Assembly (NCBI GenBank): GCA_016179055.1
Contig: JACOSC010000169.1
Span: forward strand, 1 to 41,907
DNA from: Acidobacteriota bacterium
Lineage (GTDB): Bacteria; Acidobacteriota; UBA6911; JACOSC01
Length of the DNA: 41,907 bases
Direction: 5' to 3'
In this document: positions 1 to 8,056 of the stretch, in pieces
Position numbering within the stretch: position 1 is the stretch's first letter
How the letters are laid out: the number at the start of each line of letters is the position of its first letter
Notes under the pieces: model-generated
Databases searched by the model: none
What the model was told of the DNA's origin: nothing
What the model saw: the letters and a program-made list of their open reading frames with translations, nothing else
Program-made: the position numbers and the translations under genes

Positions 1-1783
1 CGCGCACCCAAAGCATGTGCCCGGGCAGCGCCTGCAGAAGCGCACCCGTTTCGGCATTCCAGAGATTAACTTTCCAATCCTCCGATCCGCTGGCAATCGT
101 CGACCCATCGGGCGACCAAGCCACCGACCACACGGTGTCGGTATGTCCGTTGAGCGTCTGCCCGAGCAATCCGCTTTCCAGGTCCCAAATTTTTACCGAG
201 TGATCACTTGAACCACTCGCCATCTTCAACTCGTCGGGCGACCACGAAATTGACGTTACACGCCCTTTCTCCACAAGGGTCCCGACAACGGCGCCTTTGG
301 CCACATCCCAAAACTTAATCGTACCATCCATAGATCCGCTGGCTAGTATCGACCCGTCCTGCGACCAGACCAGAGAGCTTACATAAAGCGCGTGGCCGTT
401 CAAGGTTTGAATCAGCACGCCGGTCTCGGCCTCCCAGATCCTGATCCCGAGAAACCCGCCCGCGGCGATTTGTGAGCCGTCGGGGGACCAGGCGAGAGCC
501 TCCGCCTCATTGTCCGGCATTGTTCTTAACAGCGTTCCGGCTTCTGCATCCCAAATCGTAATGGGCTCCGCCTCTGCGGCACTAACGATCTTTGAGCCAT
601 CCGGAGACCAGGCCAGAGAGGTCACGGCCACCCCCCTCCTATCGACTCCCGCCAAGATATGAATACGGCGGCCCGTTTCCATGTCCCATACATGGACCTG
701 CTTCTGCGTGTCACCGCCGGCAATCCTGGAACCATTCGGGGACCACGCCAGGGACATGATCACATCTGTGTGCCCAAACAAGGCTTTGACGAGCTCGCCC
801 GTTTCGGGCTTCCAGATCTCGAGGTCTACAAAGGAAGCGCTGGCGATCTGTGCGCCCTCGGGGGACCAACTGACGTAAAAATTAGCCGCGGTTTTCCCCG
901 CCTCCCGAGTCCGTATCAGACGACCGGTGGCCGCCTCCCAGATAATGGCGCGTCCATCCCAACCCCCGCTGACGATCCTGGTGGAATCGGGAGACCAGGC
1001 CAGGGACCAGATGGCCGCGAGATGGACCCGCGAGGTCCAAAGCAGGTCGCCGTTTTCAGCATCCCACCCCCGGACCGTCCAATCTTCAGAACCGCTGGCG
1101 AGTTGCTTGCCATCCGGGGACCACACGACCACCCGCACCATGCTCACGTGACCGCGCAGGGTTCGCAAGTCTTCGCCCGTGGTTGCCTTCCAGATTTTTA
1201 TAACAATGTCCCCCGCACTGGCAATTTTGGAACTATCAGGCGACCAAGAAACTGAAGTTACCCAGTCGTTGTGTCCCACCAGTGTTCGGATCAATTCGCC
1301 GGTGGAAGCGTCCCAGATCTTAACCGTGCGATCATAAGAGCCGCTGGCGATCCTCTTACCGTCCGGCGACCACGCCACCGAATGCACCCAATCCTTGTGG
1401 CCCTGAAGGGTTCGAATCAGCGATCCCGTGTCGACCTGCCATATTTTTATCATATGATCCGTTGACCCACTGGCAATCATCAAGCCGTCCGGAGACCATG
1501 TTACGGCCACCACGGCTGCCCGGTGGCCTACCAGTACCCGCTCTACTTCTCCCTTCCGGAGATTCCAAATGACCACTCCACCTGCCCCGCTCGCCACGGC
1601 TAATTTGTTGCCTGTTCTATTATAATCGAGCCAATAGATTGGTCCGAGCCCTAGCATCTTCAACTCTTCCAAGTTACCTTTACTCTTGCAGGCACCAAAG
1701 GCAAGCAAATGTGTTATCGATCCCGATATTCCCAGCCAAATCCACGCGGCTATAACGGCGACTCTCATTAGGTCTTGCTTCAT
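1..1783 (-). CDS. WD40-repeat beta-propeller protein, C-terminus beyond the window
   Basis: This gene is missing from the ORF track because its stop lies outside the window, but the minus-strand frame is open wherever I checked it from ATG 1783 to base 1 (about 594 codons). The N-terminus (MKQDLMRVAVIAAWIWLGI) looks like a signal or membrane anchor, so the protein is probably periplasmic or membrane-tethered. About 13 WD40 blades follow at a regular spacing of roughly 120-126 bp, each carrying an A/V-W-S-P-D-G core followed by IASGS and a W near the blade end. That is nearly two seven-blade propellers before the edge. WD40 propellers are generally protein-interaction scaffolds; no enzymatic domain is visible. 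It is divergent from the second WD40 gene at 2039. Family call is firm, role unknown. Confidence 0.9.
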   Translation of the reverse strand, partial: MKQDLMRVAVIAAWIWLGISGSITHLLAFGACKSKGNLEELKMLGLGPIYWLDYNRTGNKLAVASGAGGVVIWNLRKGEVERVLVGHRAAVVAVTWSPDGLMIASGSTDHMIKIWQVDTGSLIRTLQGHKDWVHSVAWSPDGKRIASGSYDRTVKIWDASTGELIRTLVGHNDWVTSVSWSPDSSKIASAGDIVIKIWKATTGEDLRTLRGHVSMVRVVVWSPDGKQLASGSEDWTVRGWDAENGDLLWTSRVHLAAIWSLAWSPDSTRIVSGGWDGRAIIWEAATGRLIRTREAGKTAANFYVSWSPEGAQIASASFVDLEIWKPETGELVKALFGHTDVIMSLAWSPNGSRIAGGDTQKQVHVWDMETGRRIHILAGVDRRGVAVTSLAWSPDGSKIVSAAEAEPITIWDAEAGTLLRTMPDNEAEALAWSPDGSQIAAGGFLGIRIWEAETGVLIQTLNGHALYVSSLVWSQDGSILASGSMDGTIKFWDVAKGAVVGTLVEKGRVTSISWSPDELKMASGSSDHSVKIWDLESGLLGQTLNGHTDTVWSVAWSPDGSTIASGSEDWKVNLWNAETGALLQALPGHMLWVR

Positions 1784-2038
1784 ATCAGATCTCCATTGAA
1801 TAGGATCAGGTCGAAGATTAAATCCTAGAACCATTGACCACAATTATTAATCCAACAGGCTGCTGGCATAGAGGGGCCGCTACAAATCTACCACAACAAT
1901 CTCTGGTTGACAATGAACCTTAAGCAAAGGTATTCTATCAAAGTCTGTTACCTTAAAGTTTATGTGAGCAAGCTCAAACAAAGGGCTAAGAGGGAGCTAG
2001 ATCAAAACTTCAGCTTAAATGAGAAGGAGGATATCTGG

Positions 2039-3263
2039 ATGTCAAATCGTCGGTTAATTCTCTTCGCGGTTATAGGGCTCATTCTTACGAGCCAGGTCGG
2101 TGTGCCGTTGGCGGGTGTAGTGTGTAGCAATCCTGCCAACTGGCAATCGACACGGTTAGTACAACTGGAAGGCGCAACGGCTGGTGTCACCGCGGTGTCC
2201 TGGGCGCCATCGGATCCCATCACTCCTAACTAATGTACAGATCGCCACCGGTTCTGATGATGGTTTCGTCAGAATCTATAATATCACTGATCTCGAATTC
2301 TTAAATCCGAGTCAAGAGCTCCAGGTCGGGTCGGTGGGGTCATGTCGTATTAAAGCGGTTGCATGGTCTCCAGACCGGACGCGGATAGCCATCGGTACTT
2401 GGAATCCAAATAGTCCTGCGGTTACCTGTGAGCCCCAAGGTAGTAAGCTCGTGATATGGACCCCAGCGACAAATGCGACAGTTGTCGCCTACGAACCTGG
2501 CGGTGGTGTGAACGGCTTAGCCTGGTCACCAGATAGCCGGTTTCTTACCAGTACCGTCCAGCCCGGTCCTATTGCGGATGCCTACAAGATTCGGATATGG
2601 GATACGCAGAATATGGGACAACCGACCTACAGCGCGAATTCGTATTGCGAGGTAATGGTAGGGATAGCCTGGTCGTCGGATGGCGTACATATTGCGAGTG
2701 CTGGTACATCTTGCTTTCCAGGCTATATTACTTGCGGCGGACAAGTAGTTGGCACGAGTGGTCGGCAGGTAATACTGTGGAATGGTAACATCAACCCACC
2801 CACCTGCGGCTCTTTGCTTGGTCCGCGCCACAATGTCTCTTTAATATCTGTAGCGTTCTCACCAAAAGCCGACCTAGTGGCGGCCGGAAGTGCAGGAGGC
2901 CGTCCCCTGGATGATCCTTCGAAGATAGATATCTATAATGTCGCAACCGGCGCTTTGCTCGCCACATTGCCGGGGCACTCCGAGCGCAGTAATGTGCAGT
3001 CTTTGGATTGGTGTCCGGATGGGAGCTTACTTGCCAGCGCAGGCTTTAGCTCAGTTGAAGGATACGCGGACAGGCTCATTAAAATCTGGAACCCTGCAAG
3101 TCCAGACCCGGTACGCCAACTCACTGGCGACAACTGCTGTTATGGCGTGTACTCGGTGGCCTGGTCCCCTGACGGTAAGTTTCTCGCCAGTGGAAGTTCT
3201 GACGGGAAGGGTAAGATTTGGGGTGCCTATGAAAATTTAAACCCACTGAGGCGTCTCCGTTAA
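2039..3263 (+). pseudogene. Exported WD40-repeat protein split by a frameshift
   Basis: The true start is ATG 2039, after a strong GAGAAGGAGG site, not the TTG at 1907 used by the track. The first frame encodes a signal peptide (MSNRRLILFAVIGLILTSQ) and the start of a WD40 blade (VTAVSWAPSDP), then stops at 2233. The frame of the 359-aa ORF picks up the same blade at LLTNVQIATGSDDGFVRIYN and continues through about six more blades (AVAWSPDRTRIA, GLAWSPDSRFL, GIAWSSDGVHIAS, LDWCPDGSLLAS, VAWSPDGKFLASGS). The two halves are complementary parts of one propeller, with the shift between about 2205 and 2233. It is either a pseudogene or an assembly indel. If intact it would be an exported protein of about 408 residues, similar in type to its divergent neighbour. 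Confidence 0.8.
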
Positions 3264-3409
3264 AAGAGGGCTGAGGAAAAACAGAAATCTTTGATCTGAG
3301 TTGTGTTTATGGATGTGCCCGTCGAGCCGCCGGTTTAGCGGTTGCGGGCGTGCACTGATCGGCACAACCATCGACGCAGAAGGATCCACCACGGCCGTCA
3401 AAACCATTA

Positions 3410-3690
3410 CTATCTGACAAGATGAGATTGTGCTGATACGGGCAAAATATTTTTTGTAGGTCGGGTTTCGTCCTTTATTCATGCGAGTATTTGACGGGTT
3501 TGAAGCCCCTCCAACATGGCCTCTCCCTTCTCACCACAGAGGCACAGAGTCCATCGAGGAATACGGCCGTCATTCAATCTTTCATTTGTTCTGTGATTTT
3601 GTTCAAATCCATTTCTTGGCTTCTCAGTGGGCACTGTGTCTCTGTGGCGCCTACTCACCTCGCCACCGCTCAGACCAGCACTCTTGTCAC
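3410..3690 (+). repeat. Dispersed intergenic repeat, copy 1
   Basis: This occupies most of the 3264-3701 gap, where no credible gene is seen. It contains CTGACAAGATGA, AAAATATTTTTTG, TTTATTCATGCG and CACCACAGAGGCACAGAG, ending with CTGTGGCGCCTACTCACCTCGCC. Related copies lie at about 5825-5925 (first half only) and, inverted, at about 18605-18800 (second half). The ORFs 3481-3705 and 3491-3709 lie inside it and are not believed. Confidence 0.7.
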
Positions 3691-3701
3691 AGTCTCGATA
3701 G

Positions 3702-5330
3702 CTAACTAATCTTGAAATTTGATTCGGTCTCGACTTTCTTGCCGGTAATGTTGTCGGTGACTACGATCCGTAATCGATATTCCCCAGAACCCAGATCGGT
3801 TAATGGCAACGCCTTAACCACAACCACACGACTGGCCGAAAAGAATTCGATCGACTTTCCCTCCCGATCCTCAATCTTCTTAACTACTCGGCTCCCCTGG
3901 AGAATCGAATATTCAATCGCCATGACCGGCGCCGATTTGGATTGATCAATGCTCATGTTATACACTTGCATATAAACTGGTAGGTCACTGTTGGGGAGAA
4001 AATTGGCGGACACGTTGGGGATAACTTTCAAATCGCCGATGACAAACTGCTCTTTTTGCGATGAAATCAGGTTCCGTATAGATTTGATGCTGGAGGCCAG
4101 AATCACGGAGCTGGCGCCGAGATCGGTCTCCGCCAATTTGGGAACCAGTATCAACTGTTCATCGGTGGTCGTATTACCGCTGTTGACGTCTTTGATAACT
4201 AAATCCAAGCGGTAACGGCCGGGACGCAACGAAAGCATTTTCTGGTAAACCGATTTGGTTTGGCGACCTTGCTCAATGGTCCGCGCGTCATAGTCAGCCG
4301 TGATGGTATCTTCAAACTCCGCCTCGATTCGGCCGGTAAGGCCTTTTACGGCGCCGTATATATTGACAATGCCGCGATGCGTGGTTCCTTCGACTTTGAA
4401 CTGCAGGTCGCTGTTGCGCAGCTCGATGGTAAAGGGCACCAGCGTTTGTTGCGAATTGACTCGAATCATGTCGATGCGAGACAGGAAGGGCAACTGTTTG
4501 AAGCTGATCCTGGCGGTGACGGCGGCTTGCAGATCTTTGAACTTGATGGCGGGCGGGCGCTGCAAATTGACGTATTGCGCCAATCGTTCAAAAGGCATAT
4601 CTTTCTGACGCAAGCTATAGAGCTGTGTCTGCGGATCGGCCGTGGGGTTAAAGTACGGTCGTTGCGCTTTAGTAGTCATGCCCATCATCTCCGACTCTGT
4701 CAACCCGGCGTTCGGCACAAATAGGAGAGCATCCTTCTCATCCGGCGAGAGCGCGATACGGTACTCGCCGCTCATCGATTTGTCGACGAACTCTATTTCC
4801 ACATCGTCGCCCACGCCGTCAATGTGCCGGTACCGCCACACCTCGAAGGGAAACGTGGACGTGCTGCCGCCACCTTCGTAAAATTTGCGCTGGTAGCTGC
4901 CGCCGGAAGGGTGGGATTCAATCTCATCCGGCTTTCCGAACGTAATGTAAATGCGGCCGCGGTCGGTTTTCCATCCGGGGATGCCGGAAGCAAATCGCTC
5001 GTTGGCGTAGGTGATGCGCCGATAGTGCTCCTCTTTGAATTCGTTTTCCGATGTGCCTTGGGATGGCGCGCGACGCATCCAAAAATTCTCGATGAACCGT
5101 TCTTTCTCATCGTTGGTCGTGAGTTTCTTGAACACGTCTTTTTCATCAGGTGTGATAATATACGTGATCTCTTCGTTGAGCCACTTGTCAAAGTAGCGGT
5201 CCGATTCGGTCCGTTTTTCTTTCTTGACTTTTCCGGTCTTTCCGGCCGCGGCCATTTCAGGAAAGTTGTATCCCAACGTGGCGATGAGCGCGAAGATAAG
5301 TCCCCTAATAAGACAATTTCTAAGTGCCAT
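3702..5330 (-). CDS. GWxTD domain-containing protein
   Basis: About 542 residues. I chose ATG 5330 (MALRNCLIRGLIFALIATLG) because AGAAGGAGG lies about 10 bases upstream; the track's start at 5432 would run through a repeat element. The N-terminus is a signal peptide or membrane anchor. A diagnostic GWxTD domain follows: KWLNEEITYIITPDEKDVF, ENFWMRRAP, then GWKTDRGRIYITFGKPDEI. The remaining 300 or so residues look like beta-rich domains with no catalytic motif, ending in LRIVVTDNITGKKVETESNF. GWxTD proteins are exported proteins of unknown biochemical function, frequent in Acidobacteriota and related phyla. The gene is monocistronic as far as can be seen. It sits between repeat copy 1 and a palindromic leader repeat. 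Confidence 0.88.
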   Translation of the reverse strand: MALRNCLIRGLIFALIATLGYNFPEMAAAGKTGKVKKEKRTESDRYFDKWLNEEITYIITPDEKDVFKKLTTNDEKERFIENFWMRRAPSQGTSENEFKEEHYRRITYANERFASGIPGWKTDRGRIYITFGKPDEIESHPSGGSYQRKFYEGGGSTSTFPFEVWRYRHIDGVGDDVEIEFVDKSMSGEYRIALSPDEKDALLFVPNAGLTESEMMGMTTKAQRPYFNPTADPQTQLYSLRQKDMPFERLAQYVNLQRPPAIKFKDLQAAVTARISFKQLPFLSRIDMIRVNSQQTLVPFTIELRNSDLQFKVEGTTHRGIVNIYGAVKGLTGRIEAEFEDTITADYDARTIEQGRQTKSVYQKMLSLRPGRYRLDLVIKDVNSGNTTTDEQLILVPKLAETDLGASSVILASSIKSIRNLISSQKEQFVIGDLKVIPNVSANFLPNSDLPVYMQVYNMSIDQSKSAPVMAIEYSILQGSRVVKKIEDREGKSIEFFSASRVVVVKALPLTDLGSGEYRLRIVVTDNITGKKVETESNFKIS

Positions 5331-5339
5331 GAGCAGCCG

Positions 5340-5400
5340 CCCTCCTTCTCTGAAATACCTGGGAGCGCCGGCATCCCTGCCGGCGAGTCTCGTCGTACAC
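5340..5400 (-). repeat. Palindromic leader repeat, copy A, upstream of the GWxTD gene
   Basis: In gene orientation it reads CGACGAGACTCGCCGGC, a short loop, then GCCGGCGCTCCCAGG, and ends next to the ribosome-binding site of the GWxTD gene. Copies B (before glgA) and C (before the M23 peptidase) share the GGCGCTCCCAGGT-TTTTC-(A/G)GGAGG arrangement. It has a REP-like appearance. Confidence 0.65.
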
Positions 5401-5580
5401 TGTGAATAGTTCAGTGCGCTCTGTGGTTTCATAAAAAGCCTGAATAGTTACAAATATTAATACATTGGCCGGTTGCCGTCAATGCACGCGCCGGCCGATC
5501 TCGGCGGGGACGCGAGTAGGCCGCGATCCCTACAATCAGACGCGAATCGATTTACTTTGATTCATGCGATCCGCTTTATA

Positions 5581-5608
5581 TTGGGTAAACCAAAAAATTT
5601 GTTATAAT
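5581..5608 (+). promoter_or_regulatory. Orphan sigma-70-type promoter
   Basis: TTGGGT at 5581-5586, a 16-bp AT-rich spacer, and a perfect TATAAT at 5603-5608. No convincing coding sequence follows for more than 800 bp. The 69-aa ORF at 5607 starts inside the -10 box and so cannot be read from this promoter. It may drive a non-coding transcript beginning near 5615. Confidence 0.4.
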
Positions 5609-5824
5609 GAAGGACCCTGGGAGGGAACTCGACGCTCTGGAACGCCACAGGGGAGGCCGCACCGGGGAGGCCAACGCCGATGCTCACCCGCAGAGCCTGC
5701 TGATTCATCATGAAGTTATGGTTCTCATTACTAAACTAACGGCGGTCTCGATGGCTGACCCGGGCAGCGGATTTACTTTGCCGAGTTTGATAGGCAACGG
5801 TGGAAGCGCCCGGTGACATATTCT

Positions 5825-5925
5825 CTGACAAGATGAAATGGTGCGGAAACGGGTAAAATATTTTTTGGAGTAGCCTTTCATGCTTTATTCATGCGGGTAT
5901 TTAGACGGTTTTCCGAGCCCTCAAC
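5825..5925 (+). repeat. Dispersed intergenic repeat, copy 2 (first half)
   Basis: CTGACAAGATGAAATGGTGC, AAAATATTTTTTGGAG and CTTTATTCATGCGGGTATTT align with 3412-3500. The similarity ends where the cacagaggcacagag portion would begin. Confidence 0.65.
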
Positions 5926-5938
5926 TTTTGAAATTTGC

Positions 5939-6325
5939 CGGTTGGGCTCCGGCGCGCCCGAGTTAGGGCTGGTCATTACCCAAGGATTGCCGCTAAACCT
6001 AAGCCTGGATAAACCGGCCGCGTAGAGGCCGAATGACTTTAGCCGTGCCTTTCAAGGCAAAGTAGATCCGGCGGCGGAAATTGCTTCCGTCCCGACGCTG
6101 TCGGGACGATTGAACCGTACCGCATCGTCGAGCGTTATTTATGGGACTGAATTTTCTAGGGGGCCGGTAGAACGCCAGGATCGGCGGAATCAATCGTCGC
6201 TGACGTGACGGGGCTTGTGGCGGGGCCATGGGAGCCGTGCCCTAAAGGACACGGCTAAAGTCATTAGGCCGCTACGCGGCCGGTTCATAGTTTAACCTGG
6301 TTGGTTCCGGCTCGTCCGGGTTAGG
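5939..6325. mobile_element. MITE-like element: inverted repeats inside flanking direct repeats
   Basis: Left arm 6013-6046 and right arm 6251-6284 are inverted repeats matching at 32 of 34 bases (ACCGGCCGCGTAG-GGCC-AATGACTTTAGCCGT). Outside them lie imperfect direct repeats, about 5939-5968 and 6299-6325 (GGTTGG-TCCGGC-CG-CCG-GTTAGG). The interior has a perfect 9-bp hairpin at 6088-6108 (CGTCCCGAC-GCT-GTCGGGACG) and no transposase. The 76-aa minus-strand ORF 5999-6229 spans the element and is not credible as a gene. It fits a non-autonomous transposable element or a repeat mobilised in trans. Confidence 0.55.
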
Positions 6326-6448
6326 ATTTAAGTTATGGGAAAATGAAACCGCCGTCCACCCACCACTAATATGCAATGGTTTCCCCGGCCGGCGCCGATC
6401 GTTCAAAGGGCGCGCTGAGGAATTTGGATCACTCAAGGAGGTTCCTTA

Positions 6449-7984
6449 ATGGTTAATCAACTGTTTGCAAGGAAGCCACTCAAAGTCTTGCTGGAAGAAA
6501 TGGCCGGCGAGCACCGGCTGCGCCGCGTGTTGGGCCCGGTTACTCTGACTAGCCTCGGCGTGGGGGCGATCATTGGGGCGGGCATCTTCGTTTCCACCGG
6601 TACGATCGCACGACAGACTTCCGGACCGGCACTCATGCTCTCTTATGTGGTCTCCGGCCTGGCGTGCATCTTTGCCGCGCTCTGCTATGCCGAGTTCGCT
6701 TCTATGGTGCCGGTAGCCGGCTCCGCCTATACCTATGCGTACGCCACGTTGGGTGAGCTCTTTGCCTGGATTATCGGTTGGGATCTCATCTTGGAATATG
6801 CTATTGGTTCAGCCACGGTCGCCAATGGCTGGTCCGGCTACTTTCAGTCGGTCCTCAAAGTCTTTAATATACATCTGCCGACGGCGCTGAGCGGTCCATT
6901 CTTCAAGTATGCTCCCCATTCGGCCTTCGGTCTGGAGCCTACGGGAACCAGTCTCATTAACTTACCCGCGGTCATGATCATTGCGCTGGTCACGGTCGTT
7001 TTAGTGATTGGCATCAAGGAAAGCGCTCGCTTCAATGCGACGATGGTGGGTGTCAAAGTCGTCTGCGTTCTCTTTGTCATTTTTGCCGGGGCGCTGTATA
7101 TCAAAGCGACCAACTGGACACCCTTCGCCCCTTACGGCTATGGCGGCCTCAGCTTCTTCGGAAACACCGTGTATGGACAGACCGACGTGGGTGGAAGGCC
7201 GCTGGGAATGCTGGCCGGCGCCGCCTTGGCCTTTTTTGCCTATATAGGTTTTGATTCTGTCTCTACGCACTCGGAAGAAGCTCGTAATCCGCAGCGCGAC
7301 GTTCCGATTGGAATTATCTGCTCCCTGGTGATTTGTACGGTGCTTTATATTGCCGTCGTGGCCGTGCTTACCGGCATGGTTAATTATTCCAAGCTGGACA
7401 TCGATGCACCGGTCGCCGATGCCTTCAAGCAAGTAGGGCTCGTATGGGCGCAGTTCCTGATTGCCGTCGGGGGCGTCACTGGGATCACGTCCGTGTTGCT
7501 GGTAATGCTACTGAGCCAACCGCGGGTTTTGCTGGCCATGTCGCGAGATGGACTTTTGCCTCCGTCCTTTTTCGGCGCAGTGCATGAGCGCTTCCGCACG
7601 CCTTGGAAATCAACGATCCTCACCGGCATCTCGGTAAGCGTGTTGGCGGCCTTTATGCCGATTGATGAACTTCTGCAACTGACCAGCATTGGAACGCTGC
7701 TCGCCTTCGTCATCGTGTGTACGGCCGTGCTGATTATGCGCAAGACCCATCCGCAGGCGGAGCGGCCCTTTCGCGCACCTTTCGTTCCAGCCGTGCCCAT
7801 CCTCGGTATCTTTACTTGCTTGATGTTGATGTTCTCCTTGCCCGCACATAATTGGCTGCGCTTGATGGTTTGGCTGGCTATTGGATTAGTTATATACTTT
7901 AGTTATGGTAAGAAGCATAGCTTTTTGGGAAAGGCCGGCCATGATGTAGCCTCAATGTCAGGCGCTCCTCCGTTAAAGAAATAG
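6449..7984 (+). CDS. APC-superfamily amino-acid permease
   Basis: 511 residues with AAGGAGG just before ATG 6449. The sequence is strongly hydrophobic, with about 12 predicted membrane segments. It carries the APC signature near residues 29-53 (GPVTLTSLGVGAIIGAGIFVSTG) and later GFDSVSTHSEEARNPQRDVPIGI, typical of the cationic-amino-acid-transporter/YfnA branch. It should import amino acids across the cytoplasmic membrane, probably by proton symport; the substrate cannot be read from the sequence. Length is normal for the family. A second, diverged permease starts 72 bp downstream and an ADP-ribosylglycohydrolase follows, so the three are probably co-transcribed. Confidence 0.92.
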   Translation: MVNQLFARKPLKVLLEEMAGEHRLRRVLGPVTLTSLGVGAIIGAGIFVSTGTIARQTSGPALMLSYVVSGLACIFAALCYAEFASMVPVAGSAYTYAYATLGELFAWIIGWDLILEYAIGSATVANGWSGYFQSVLKVFNIHLPTALSGPFFKYAPHSAFGLEPTGTSLINLPAVMIIALVTVVLVIGIKESARFNATMVGVKVVCVLFVIFAGALYIKATNWTPFAPYGYGGLSFFGNTVYGQTDVGGRPLGMLAGAALAFFAYIGFDSVSTHSEEARNPQRDVPIGIICSLVICTVLYIAVVAVLTGMVNYSKLDIDAPVADAFKQVGLVWAQFLIAVGGVTGITSVLLVMLLSQPRVLLAMSRDGLLPPSFFGAVHERFRTPWKSTILTGISVSVLAAFMPIDELLQLTSIGTLLAFVIVCTAVLIMRKTHPQAERPFRAPFVPAVPILGIFTCLMLMFSLPAHNWLRLMVWLAIGLVIYFSYGKKHSFLGKAGHDVASMSGAPPLKK

Positions 7985-8056
7985 GTAGCCGGTCGCGAGA
8001 ACGCTCAGGCCAAGAGGGCAGACGCTCGACACTTCCCTTTAGCCAGGTGCATTATA

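Noticed and set aside
1-1600. Regular repeats of about 123 bp that might look like a CRISPR or tandem array
   Set aside because: They are WD40 blades in an open minus-strand frame; unit length and in-frame conservation fit protein repeats.
4824-5405. 193-aa ORFs on both strands over the GWxTD gene
   Set aside because: Overlapping frames of the GWxTD coding sequence without independent signatures.
5615-5720. Small SRP RNA (4.5S-like) after the orphan promoter
   Set aside because: Some GGGGAGG and ACCCGCA similarity, but the conserved apical GGTCAGG/GGAAGG-type core could not be found.
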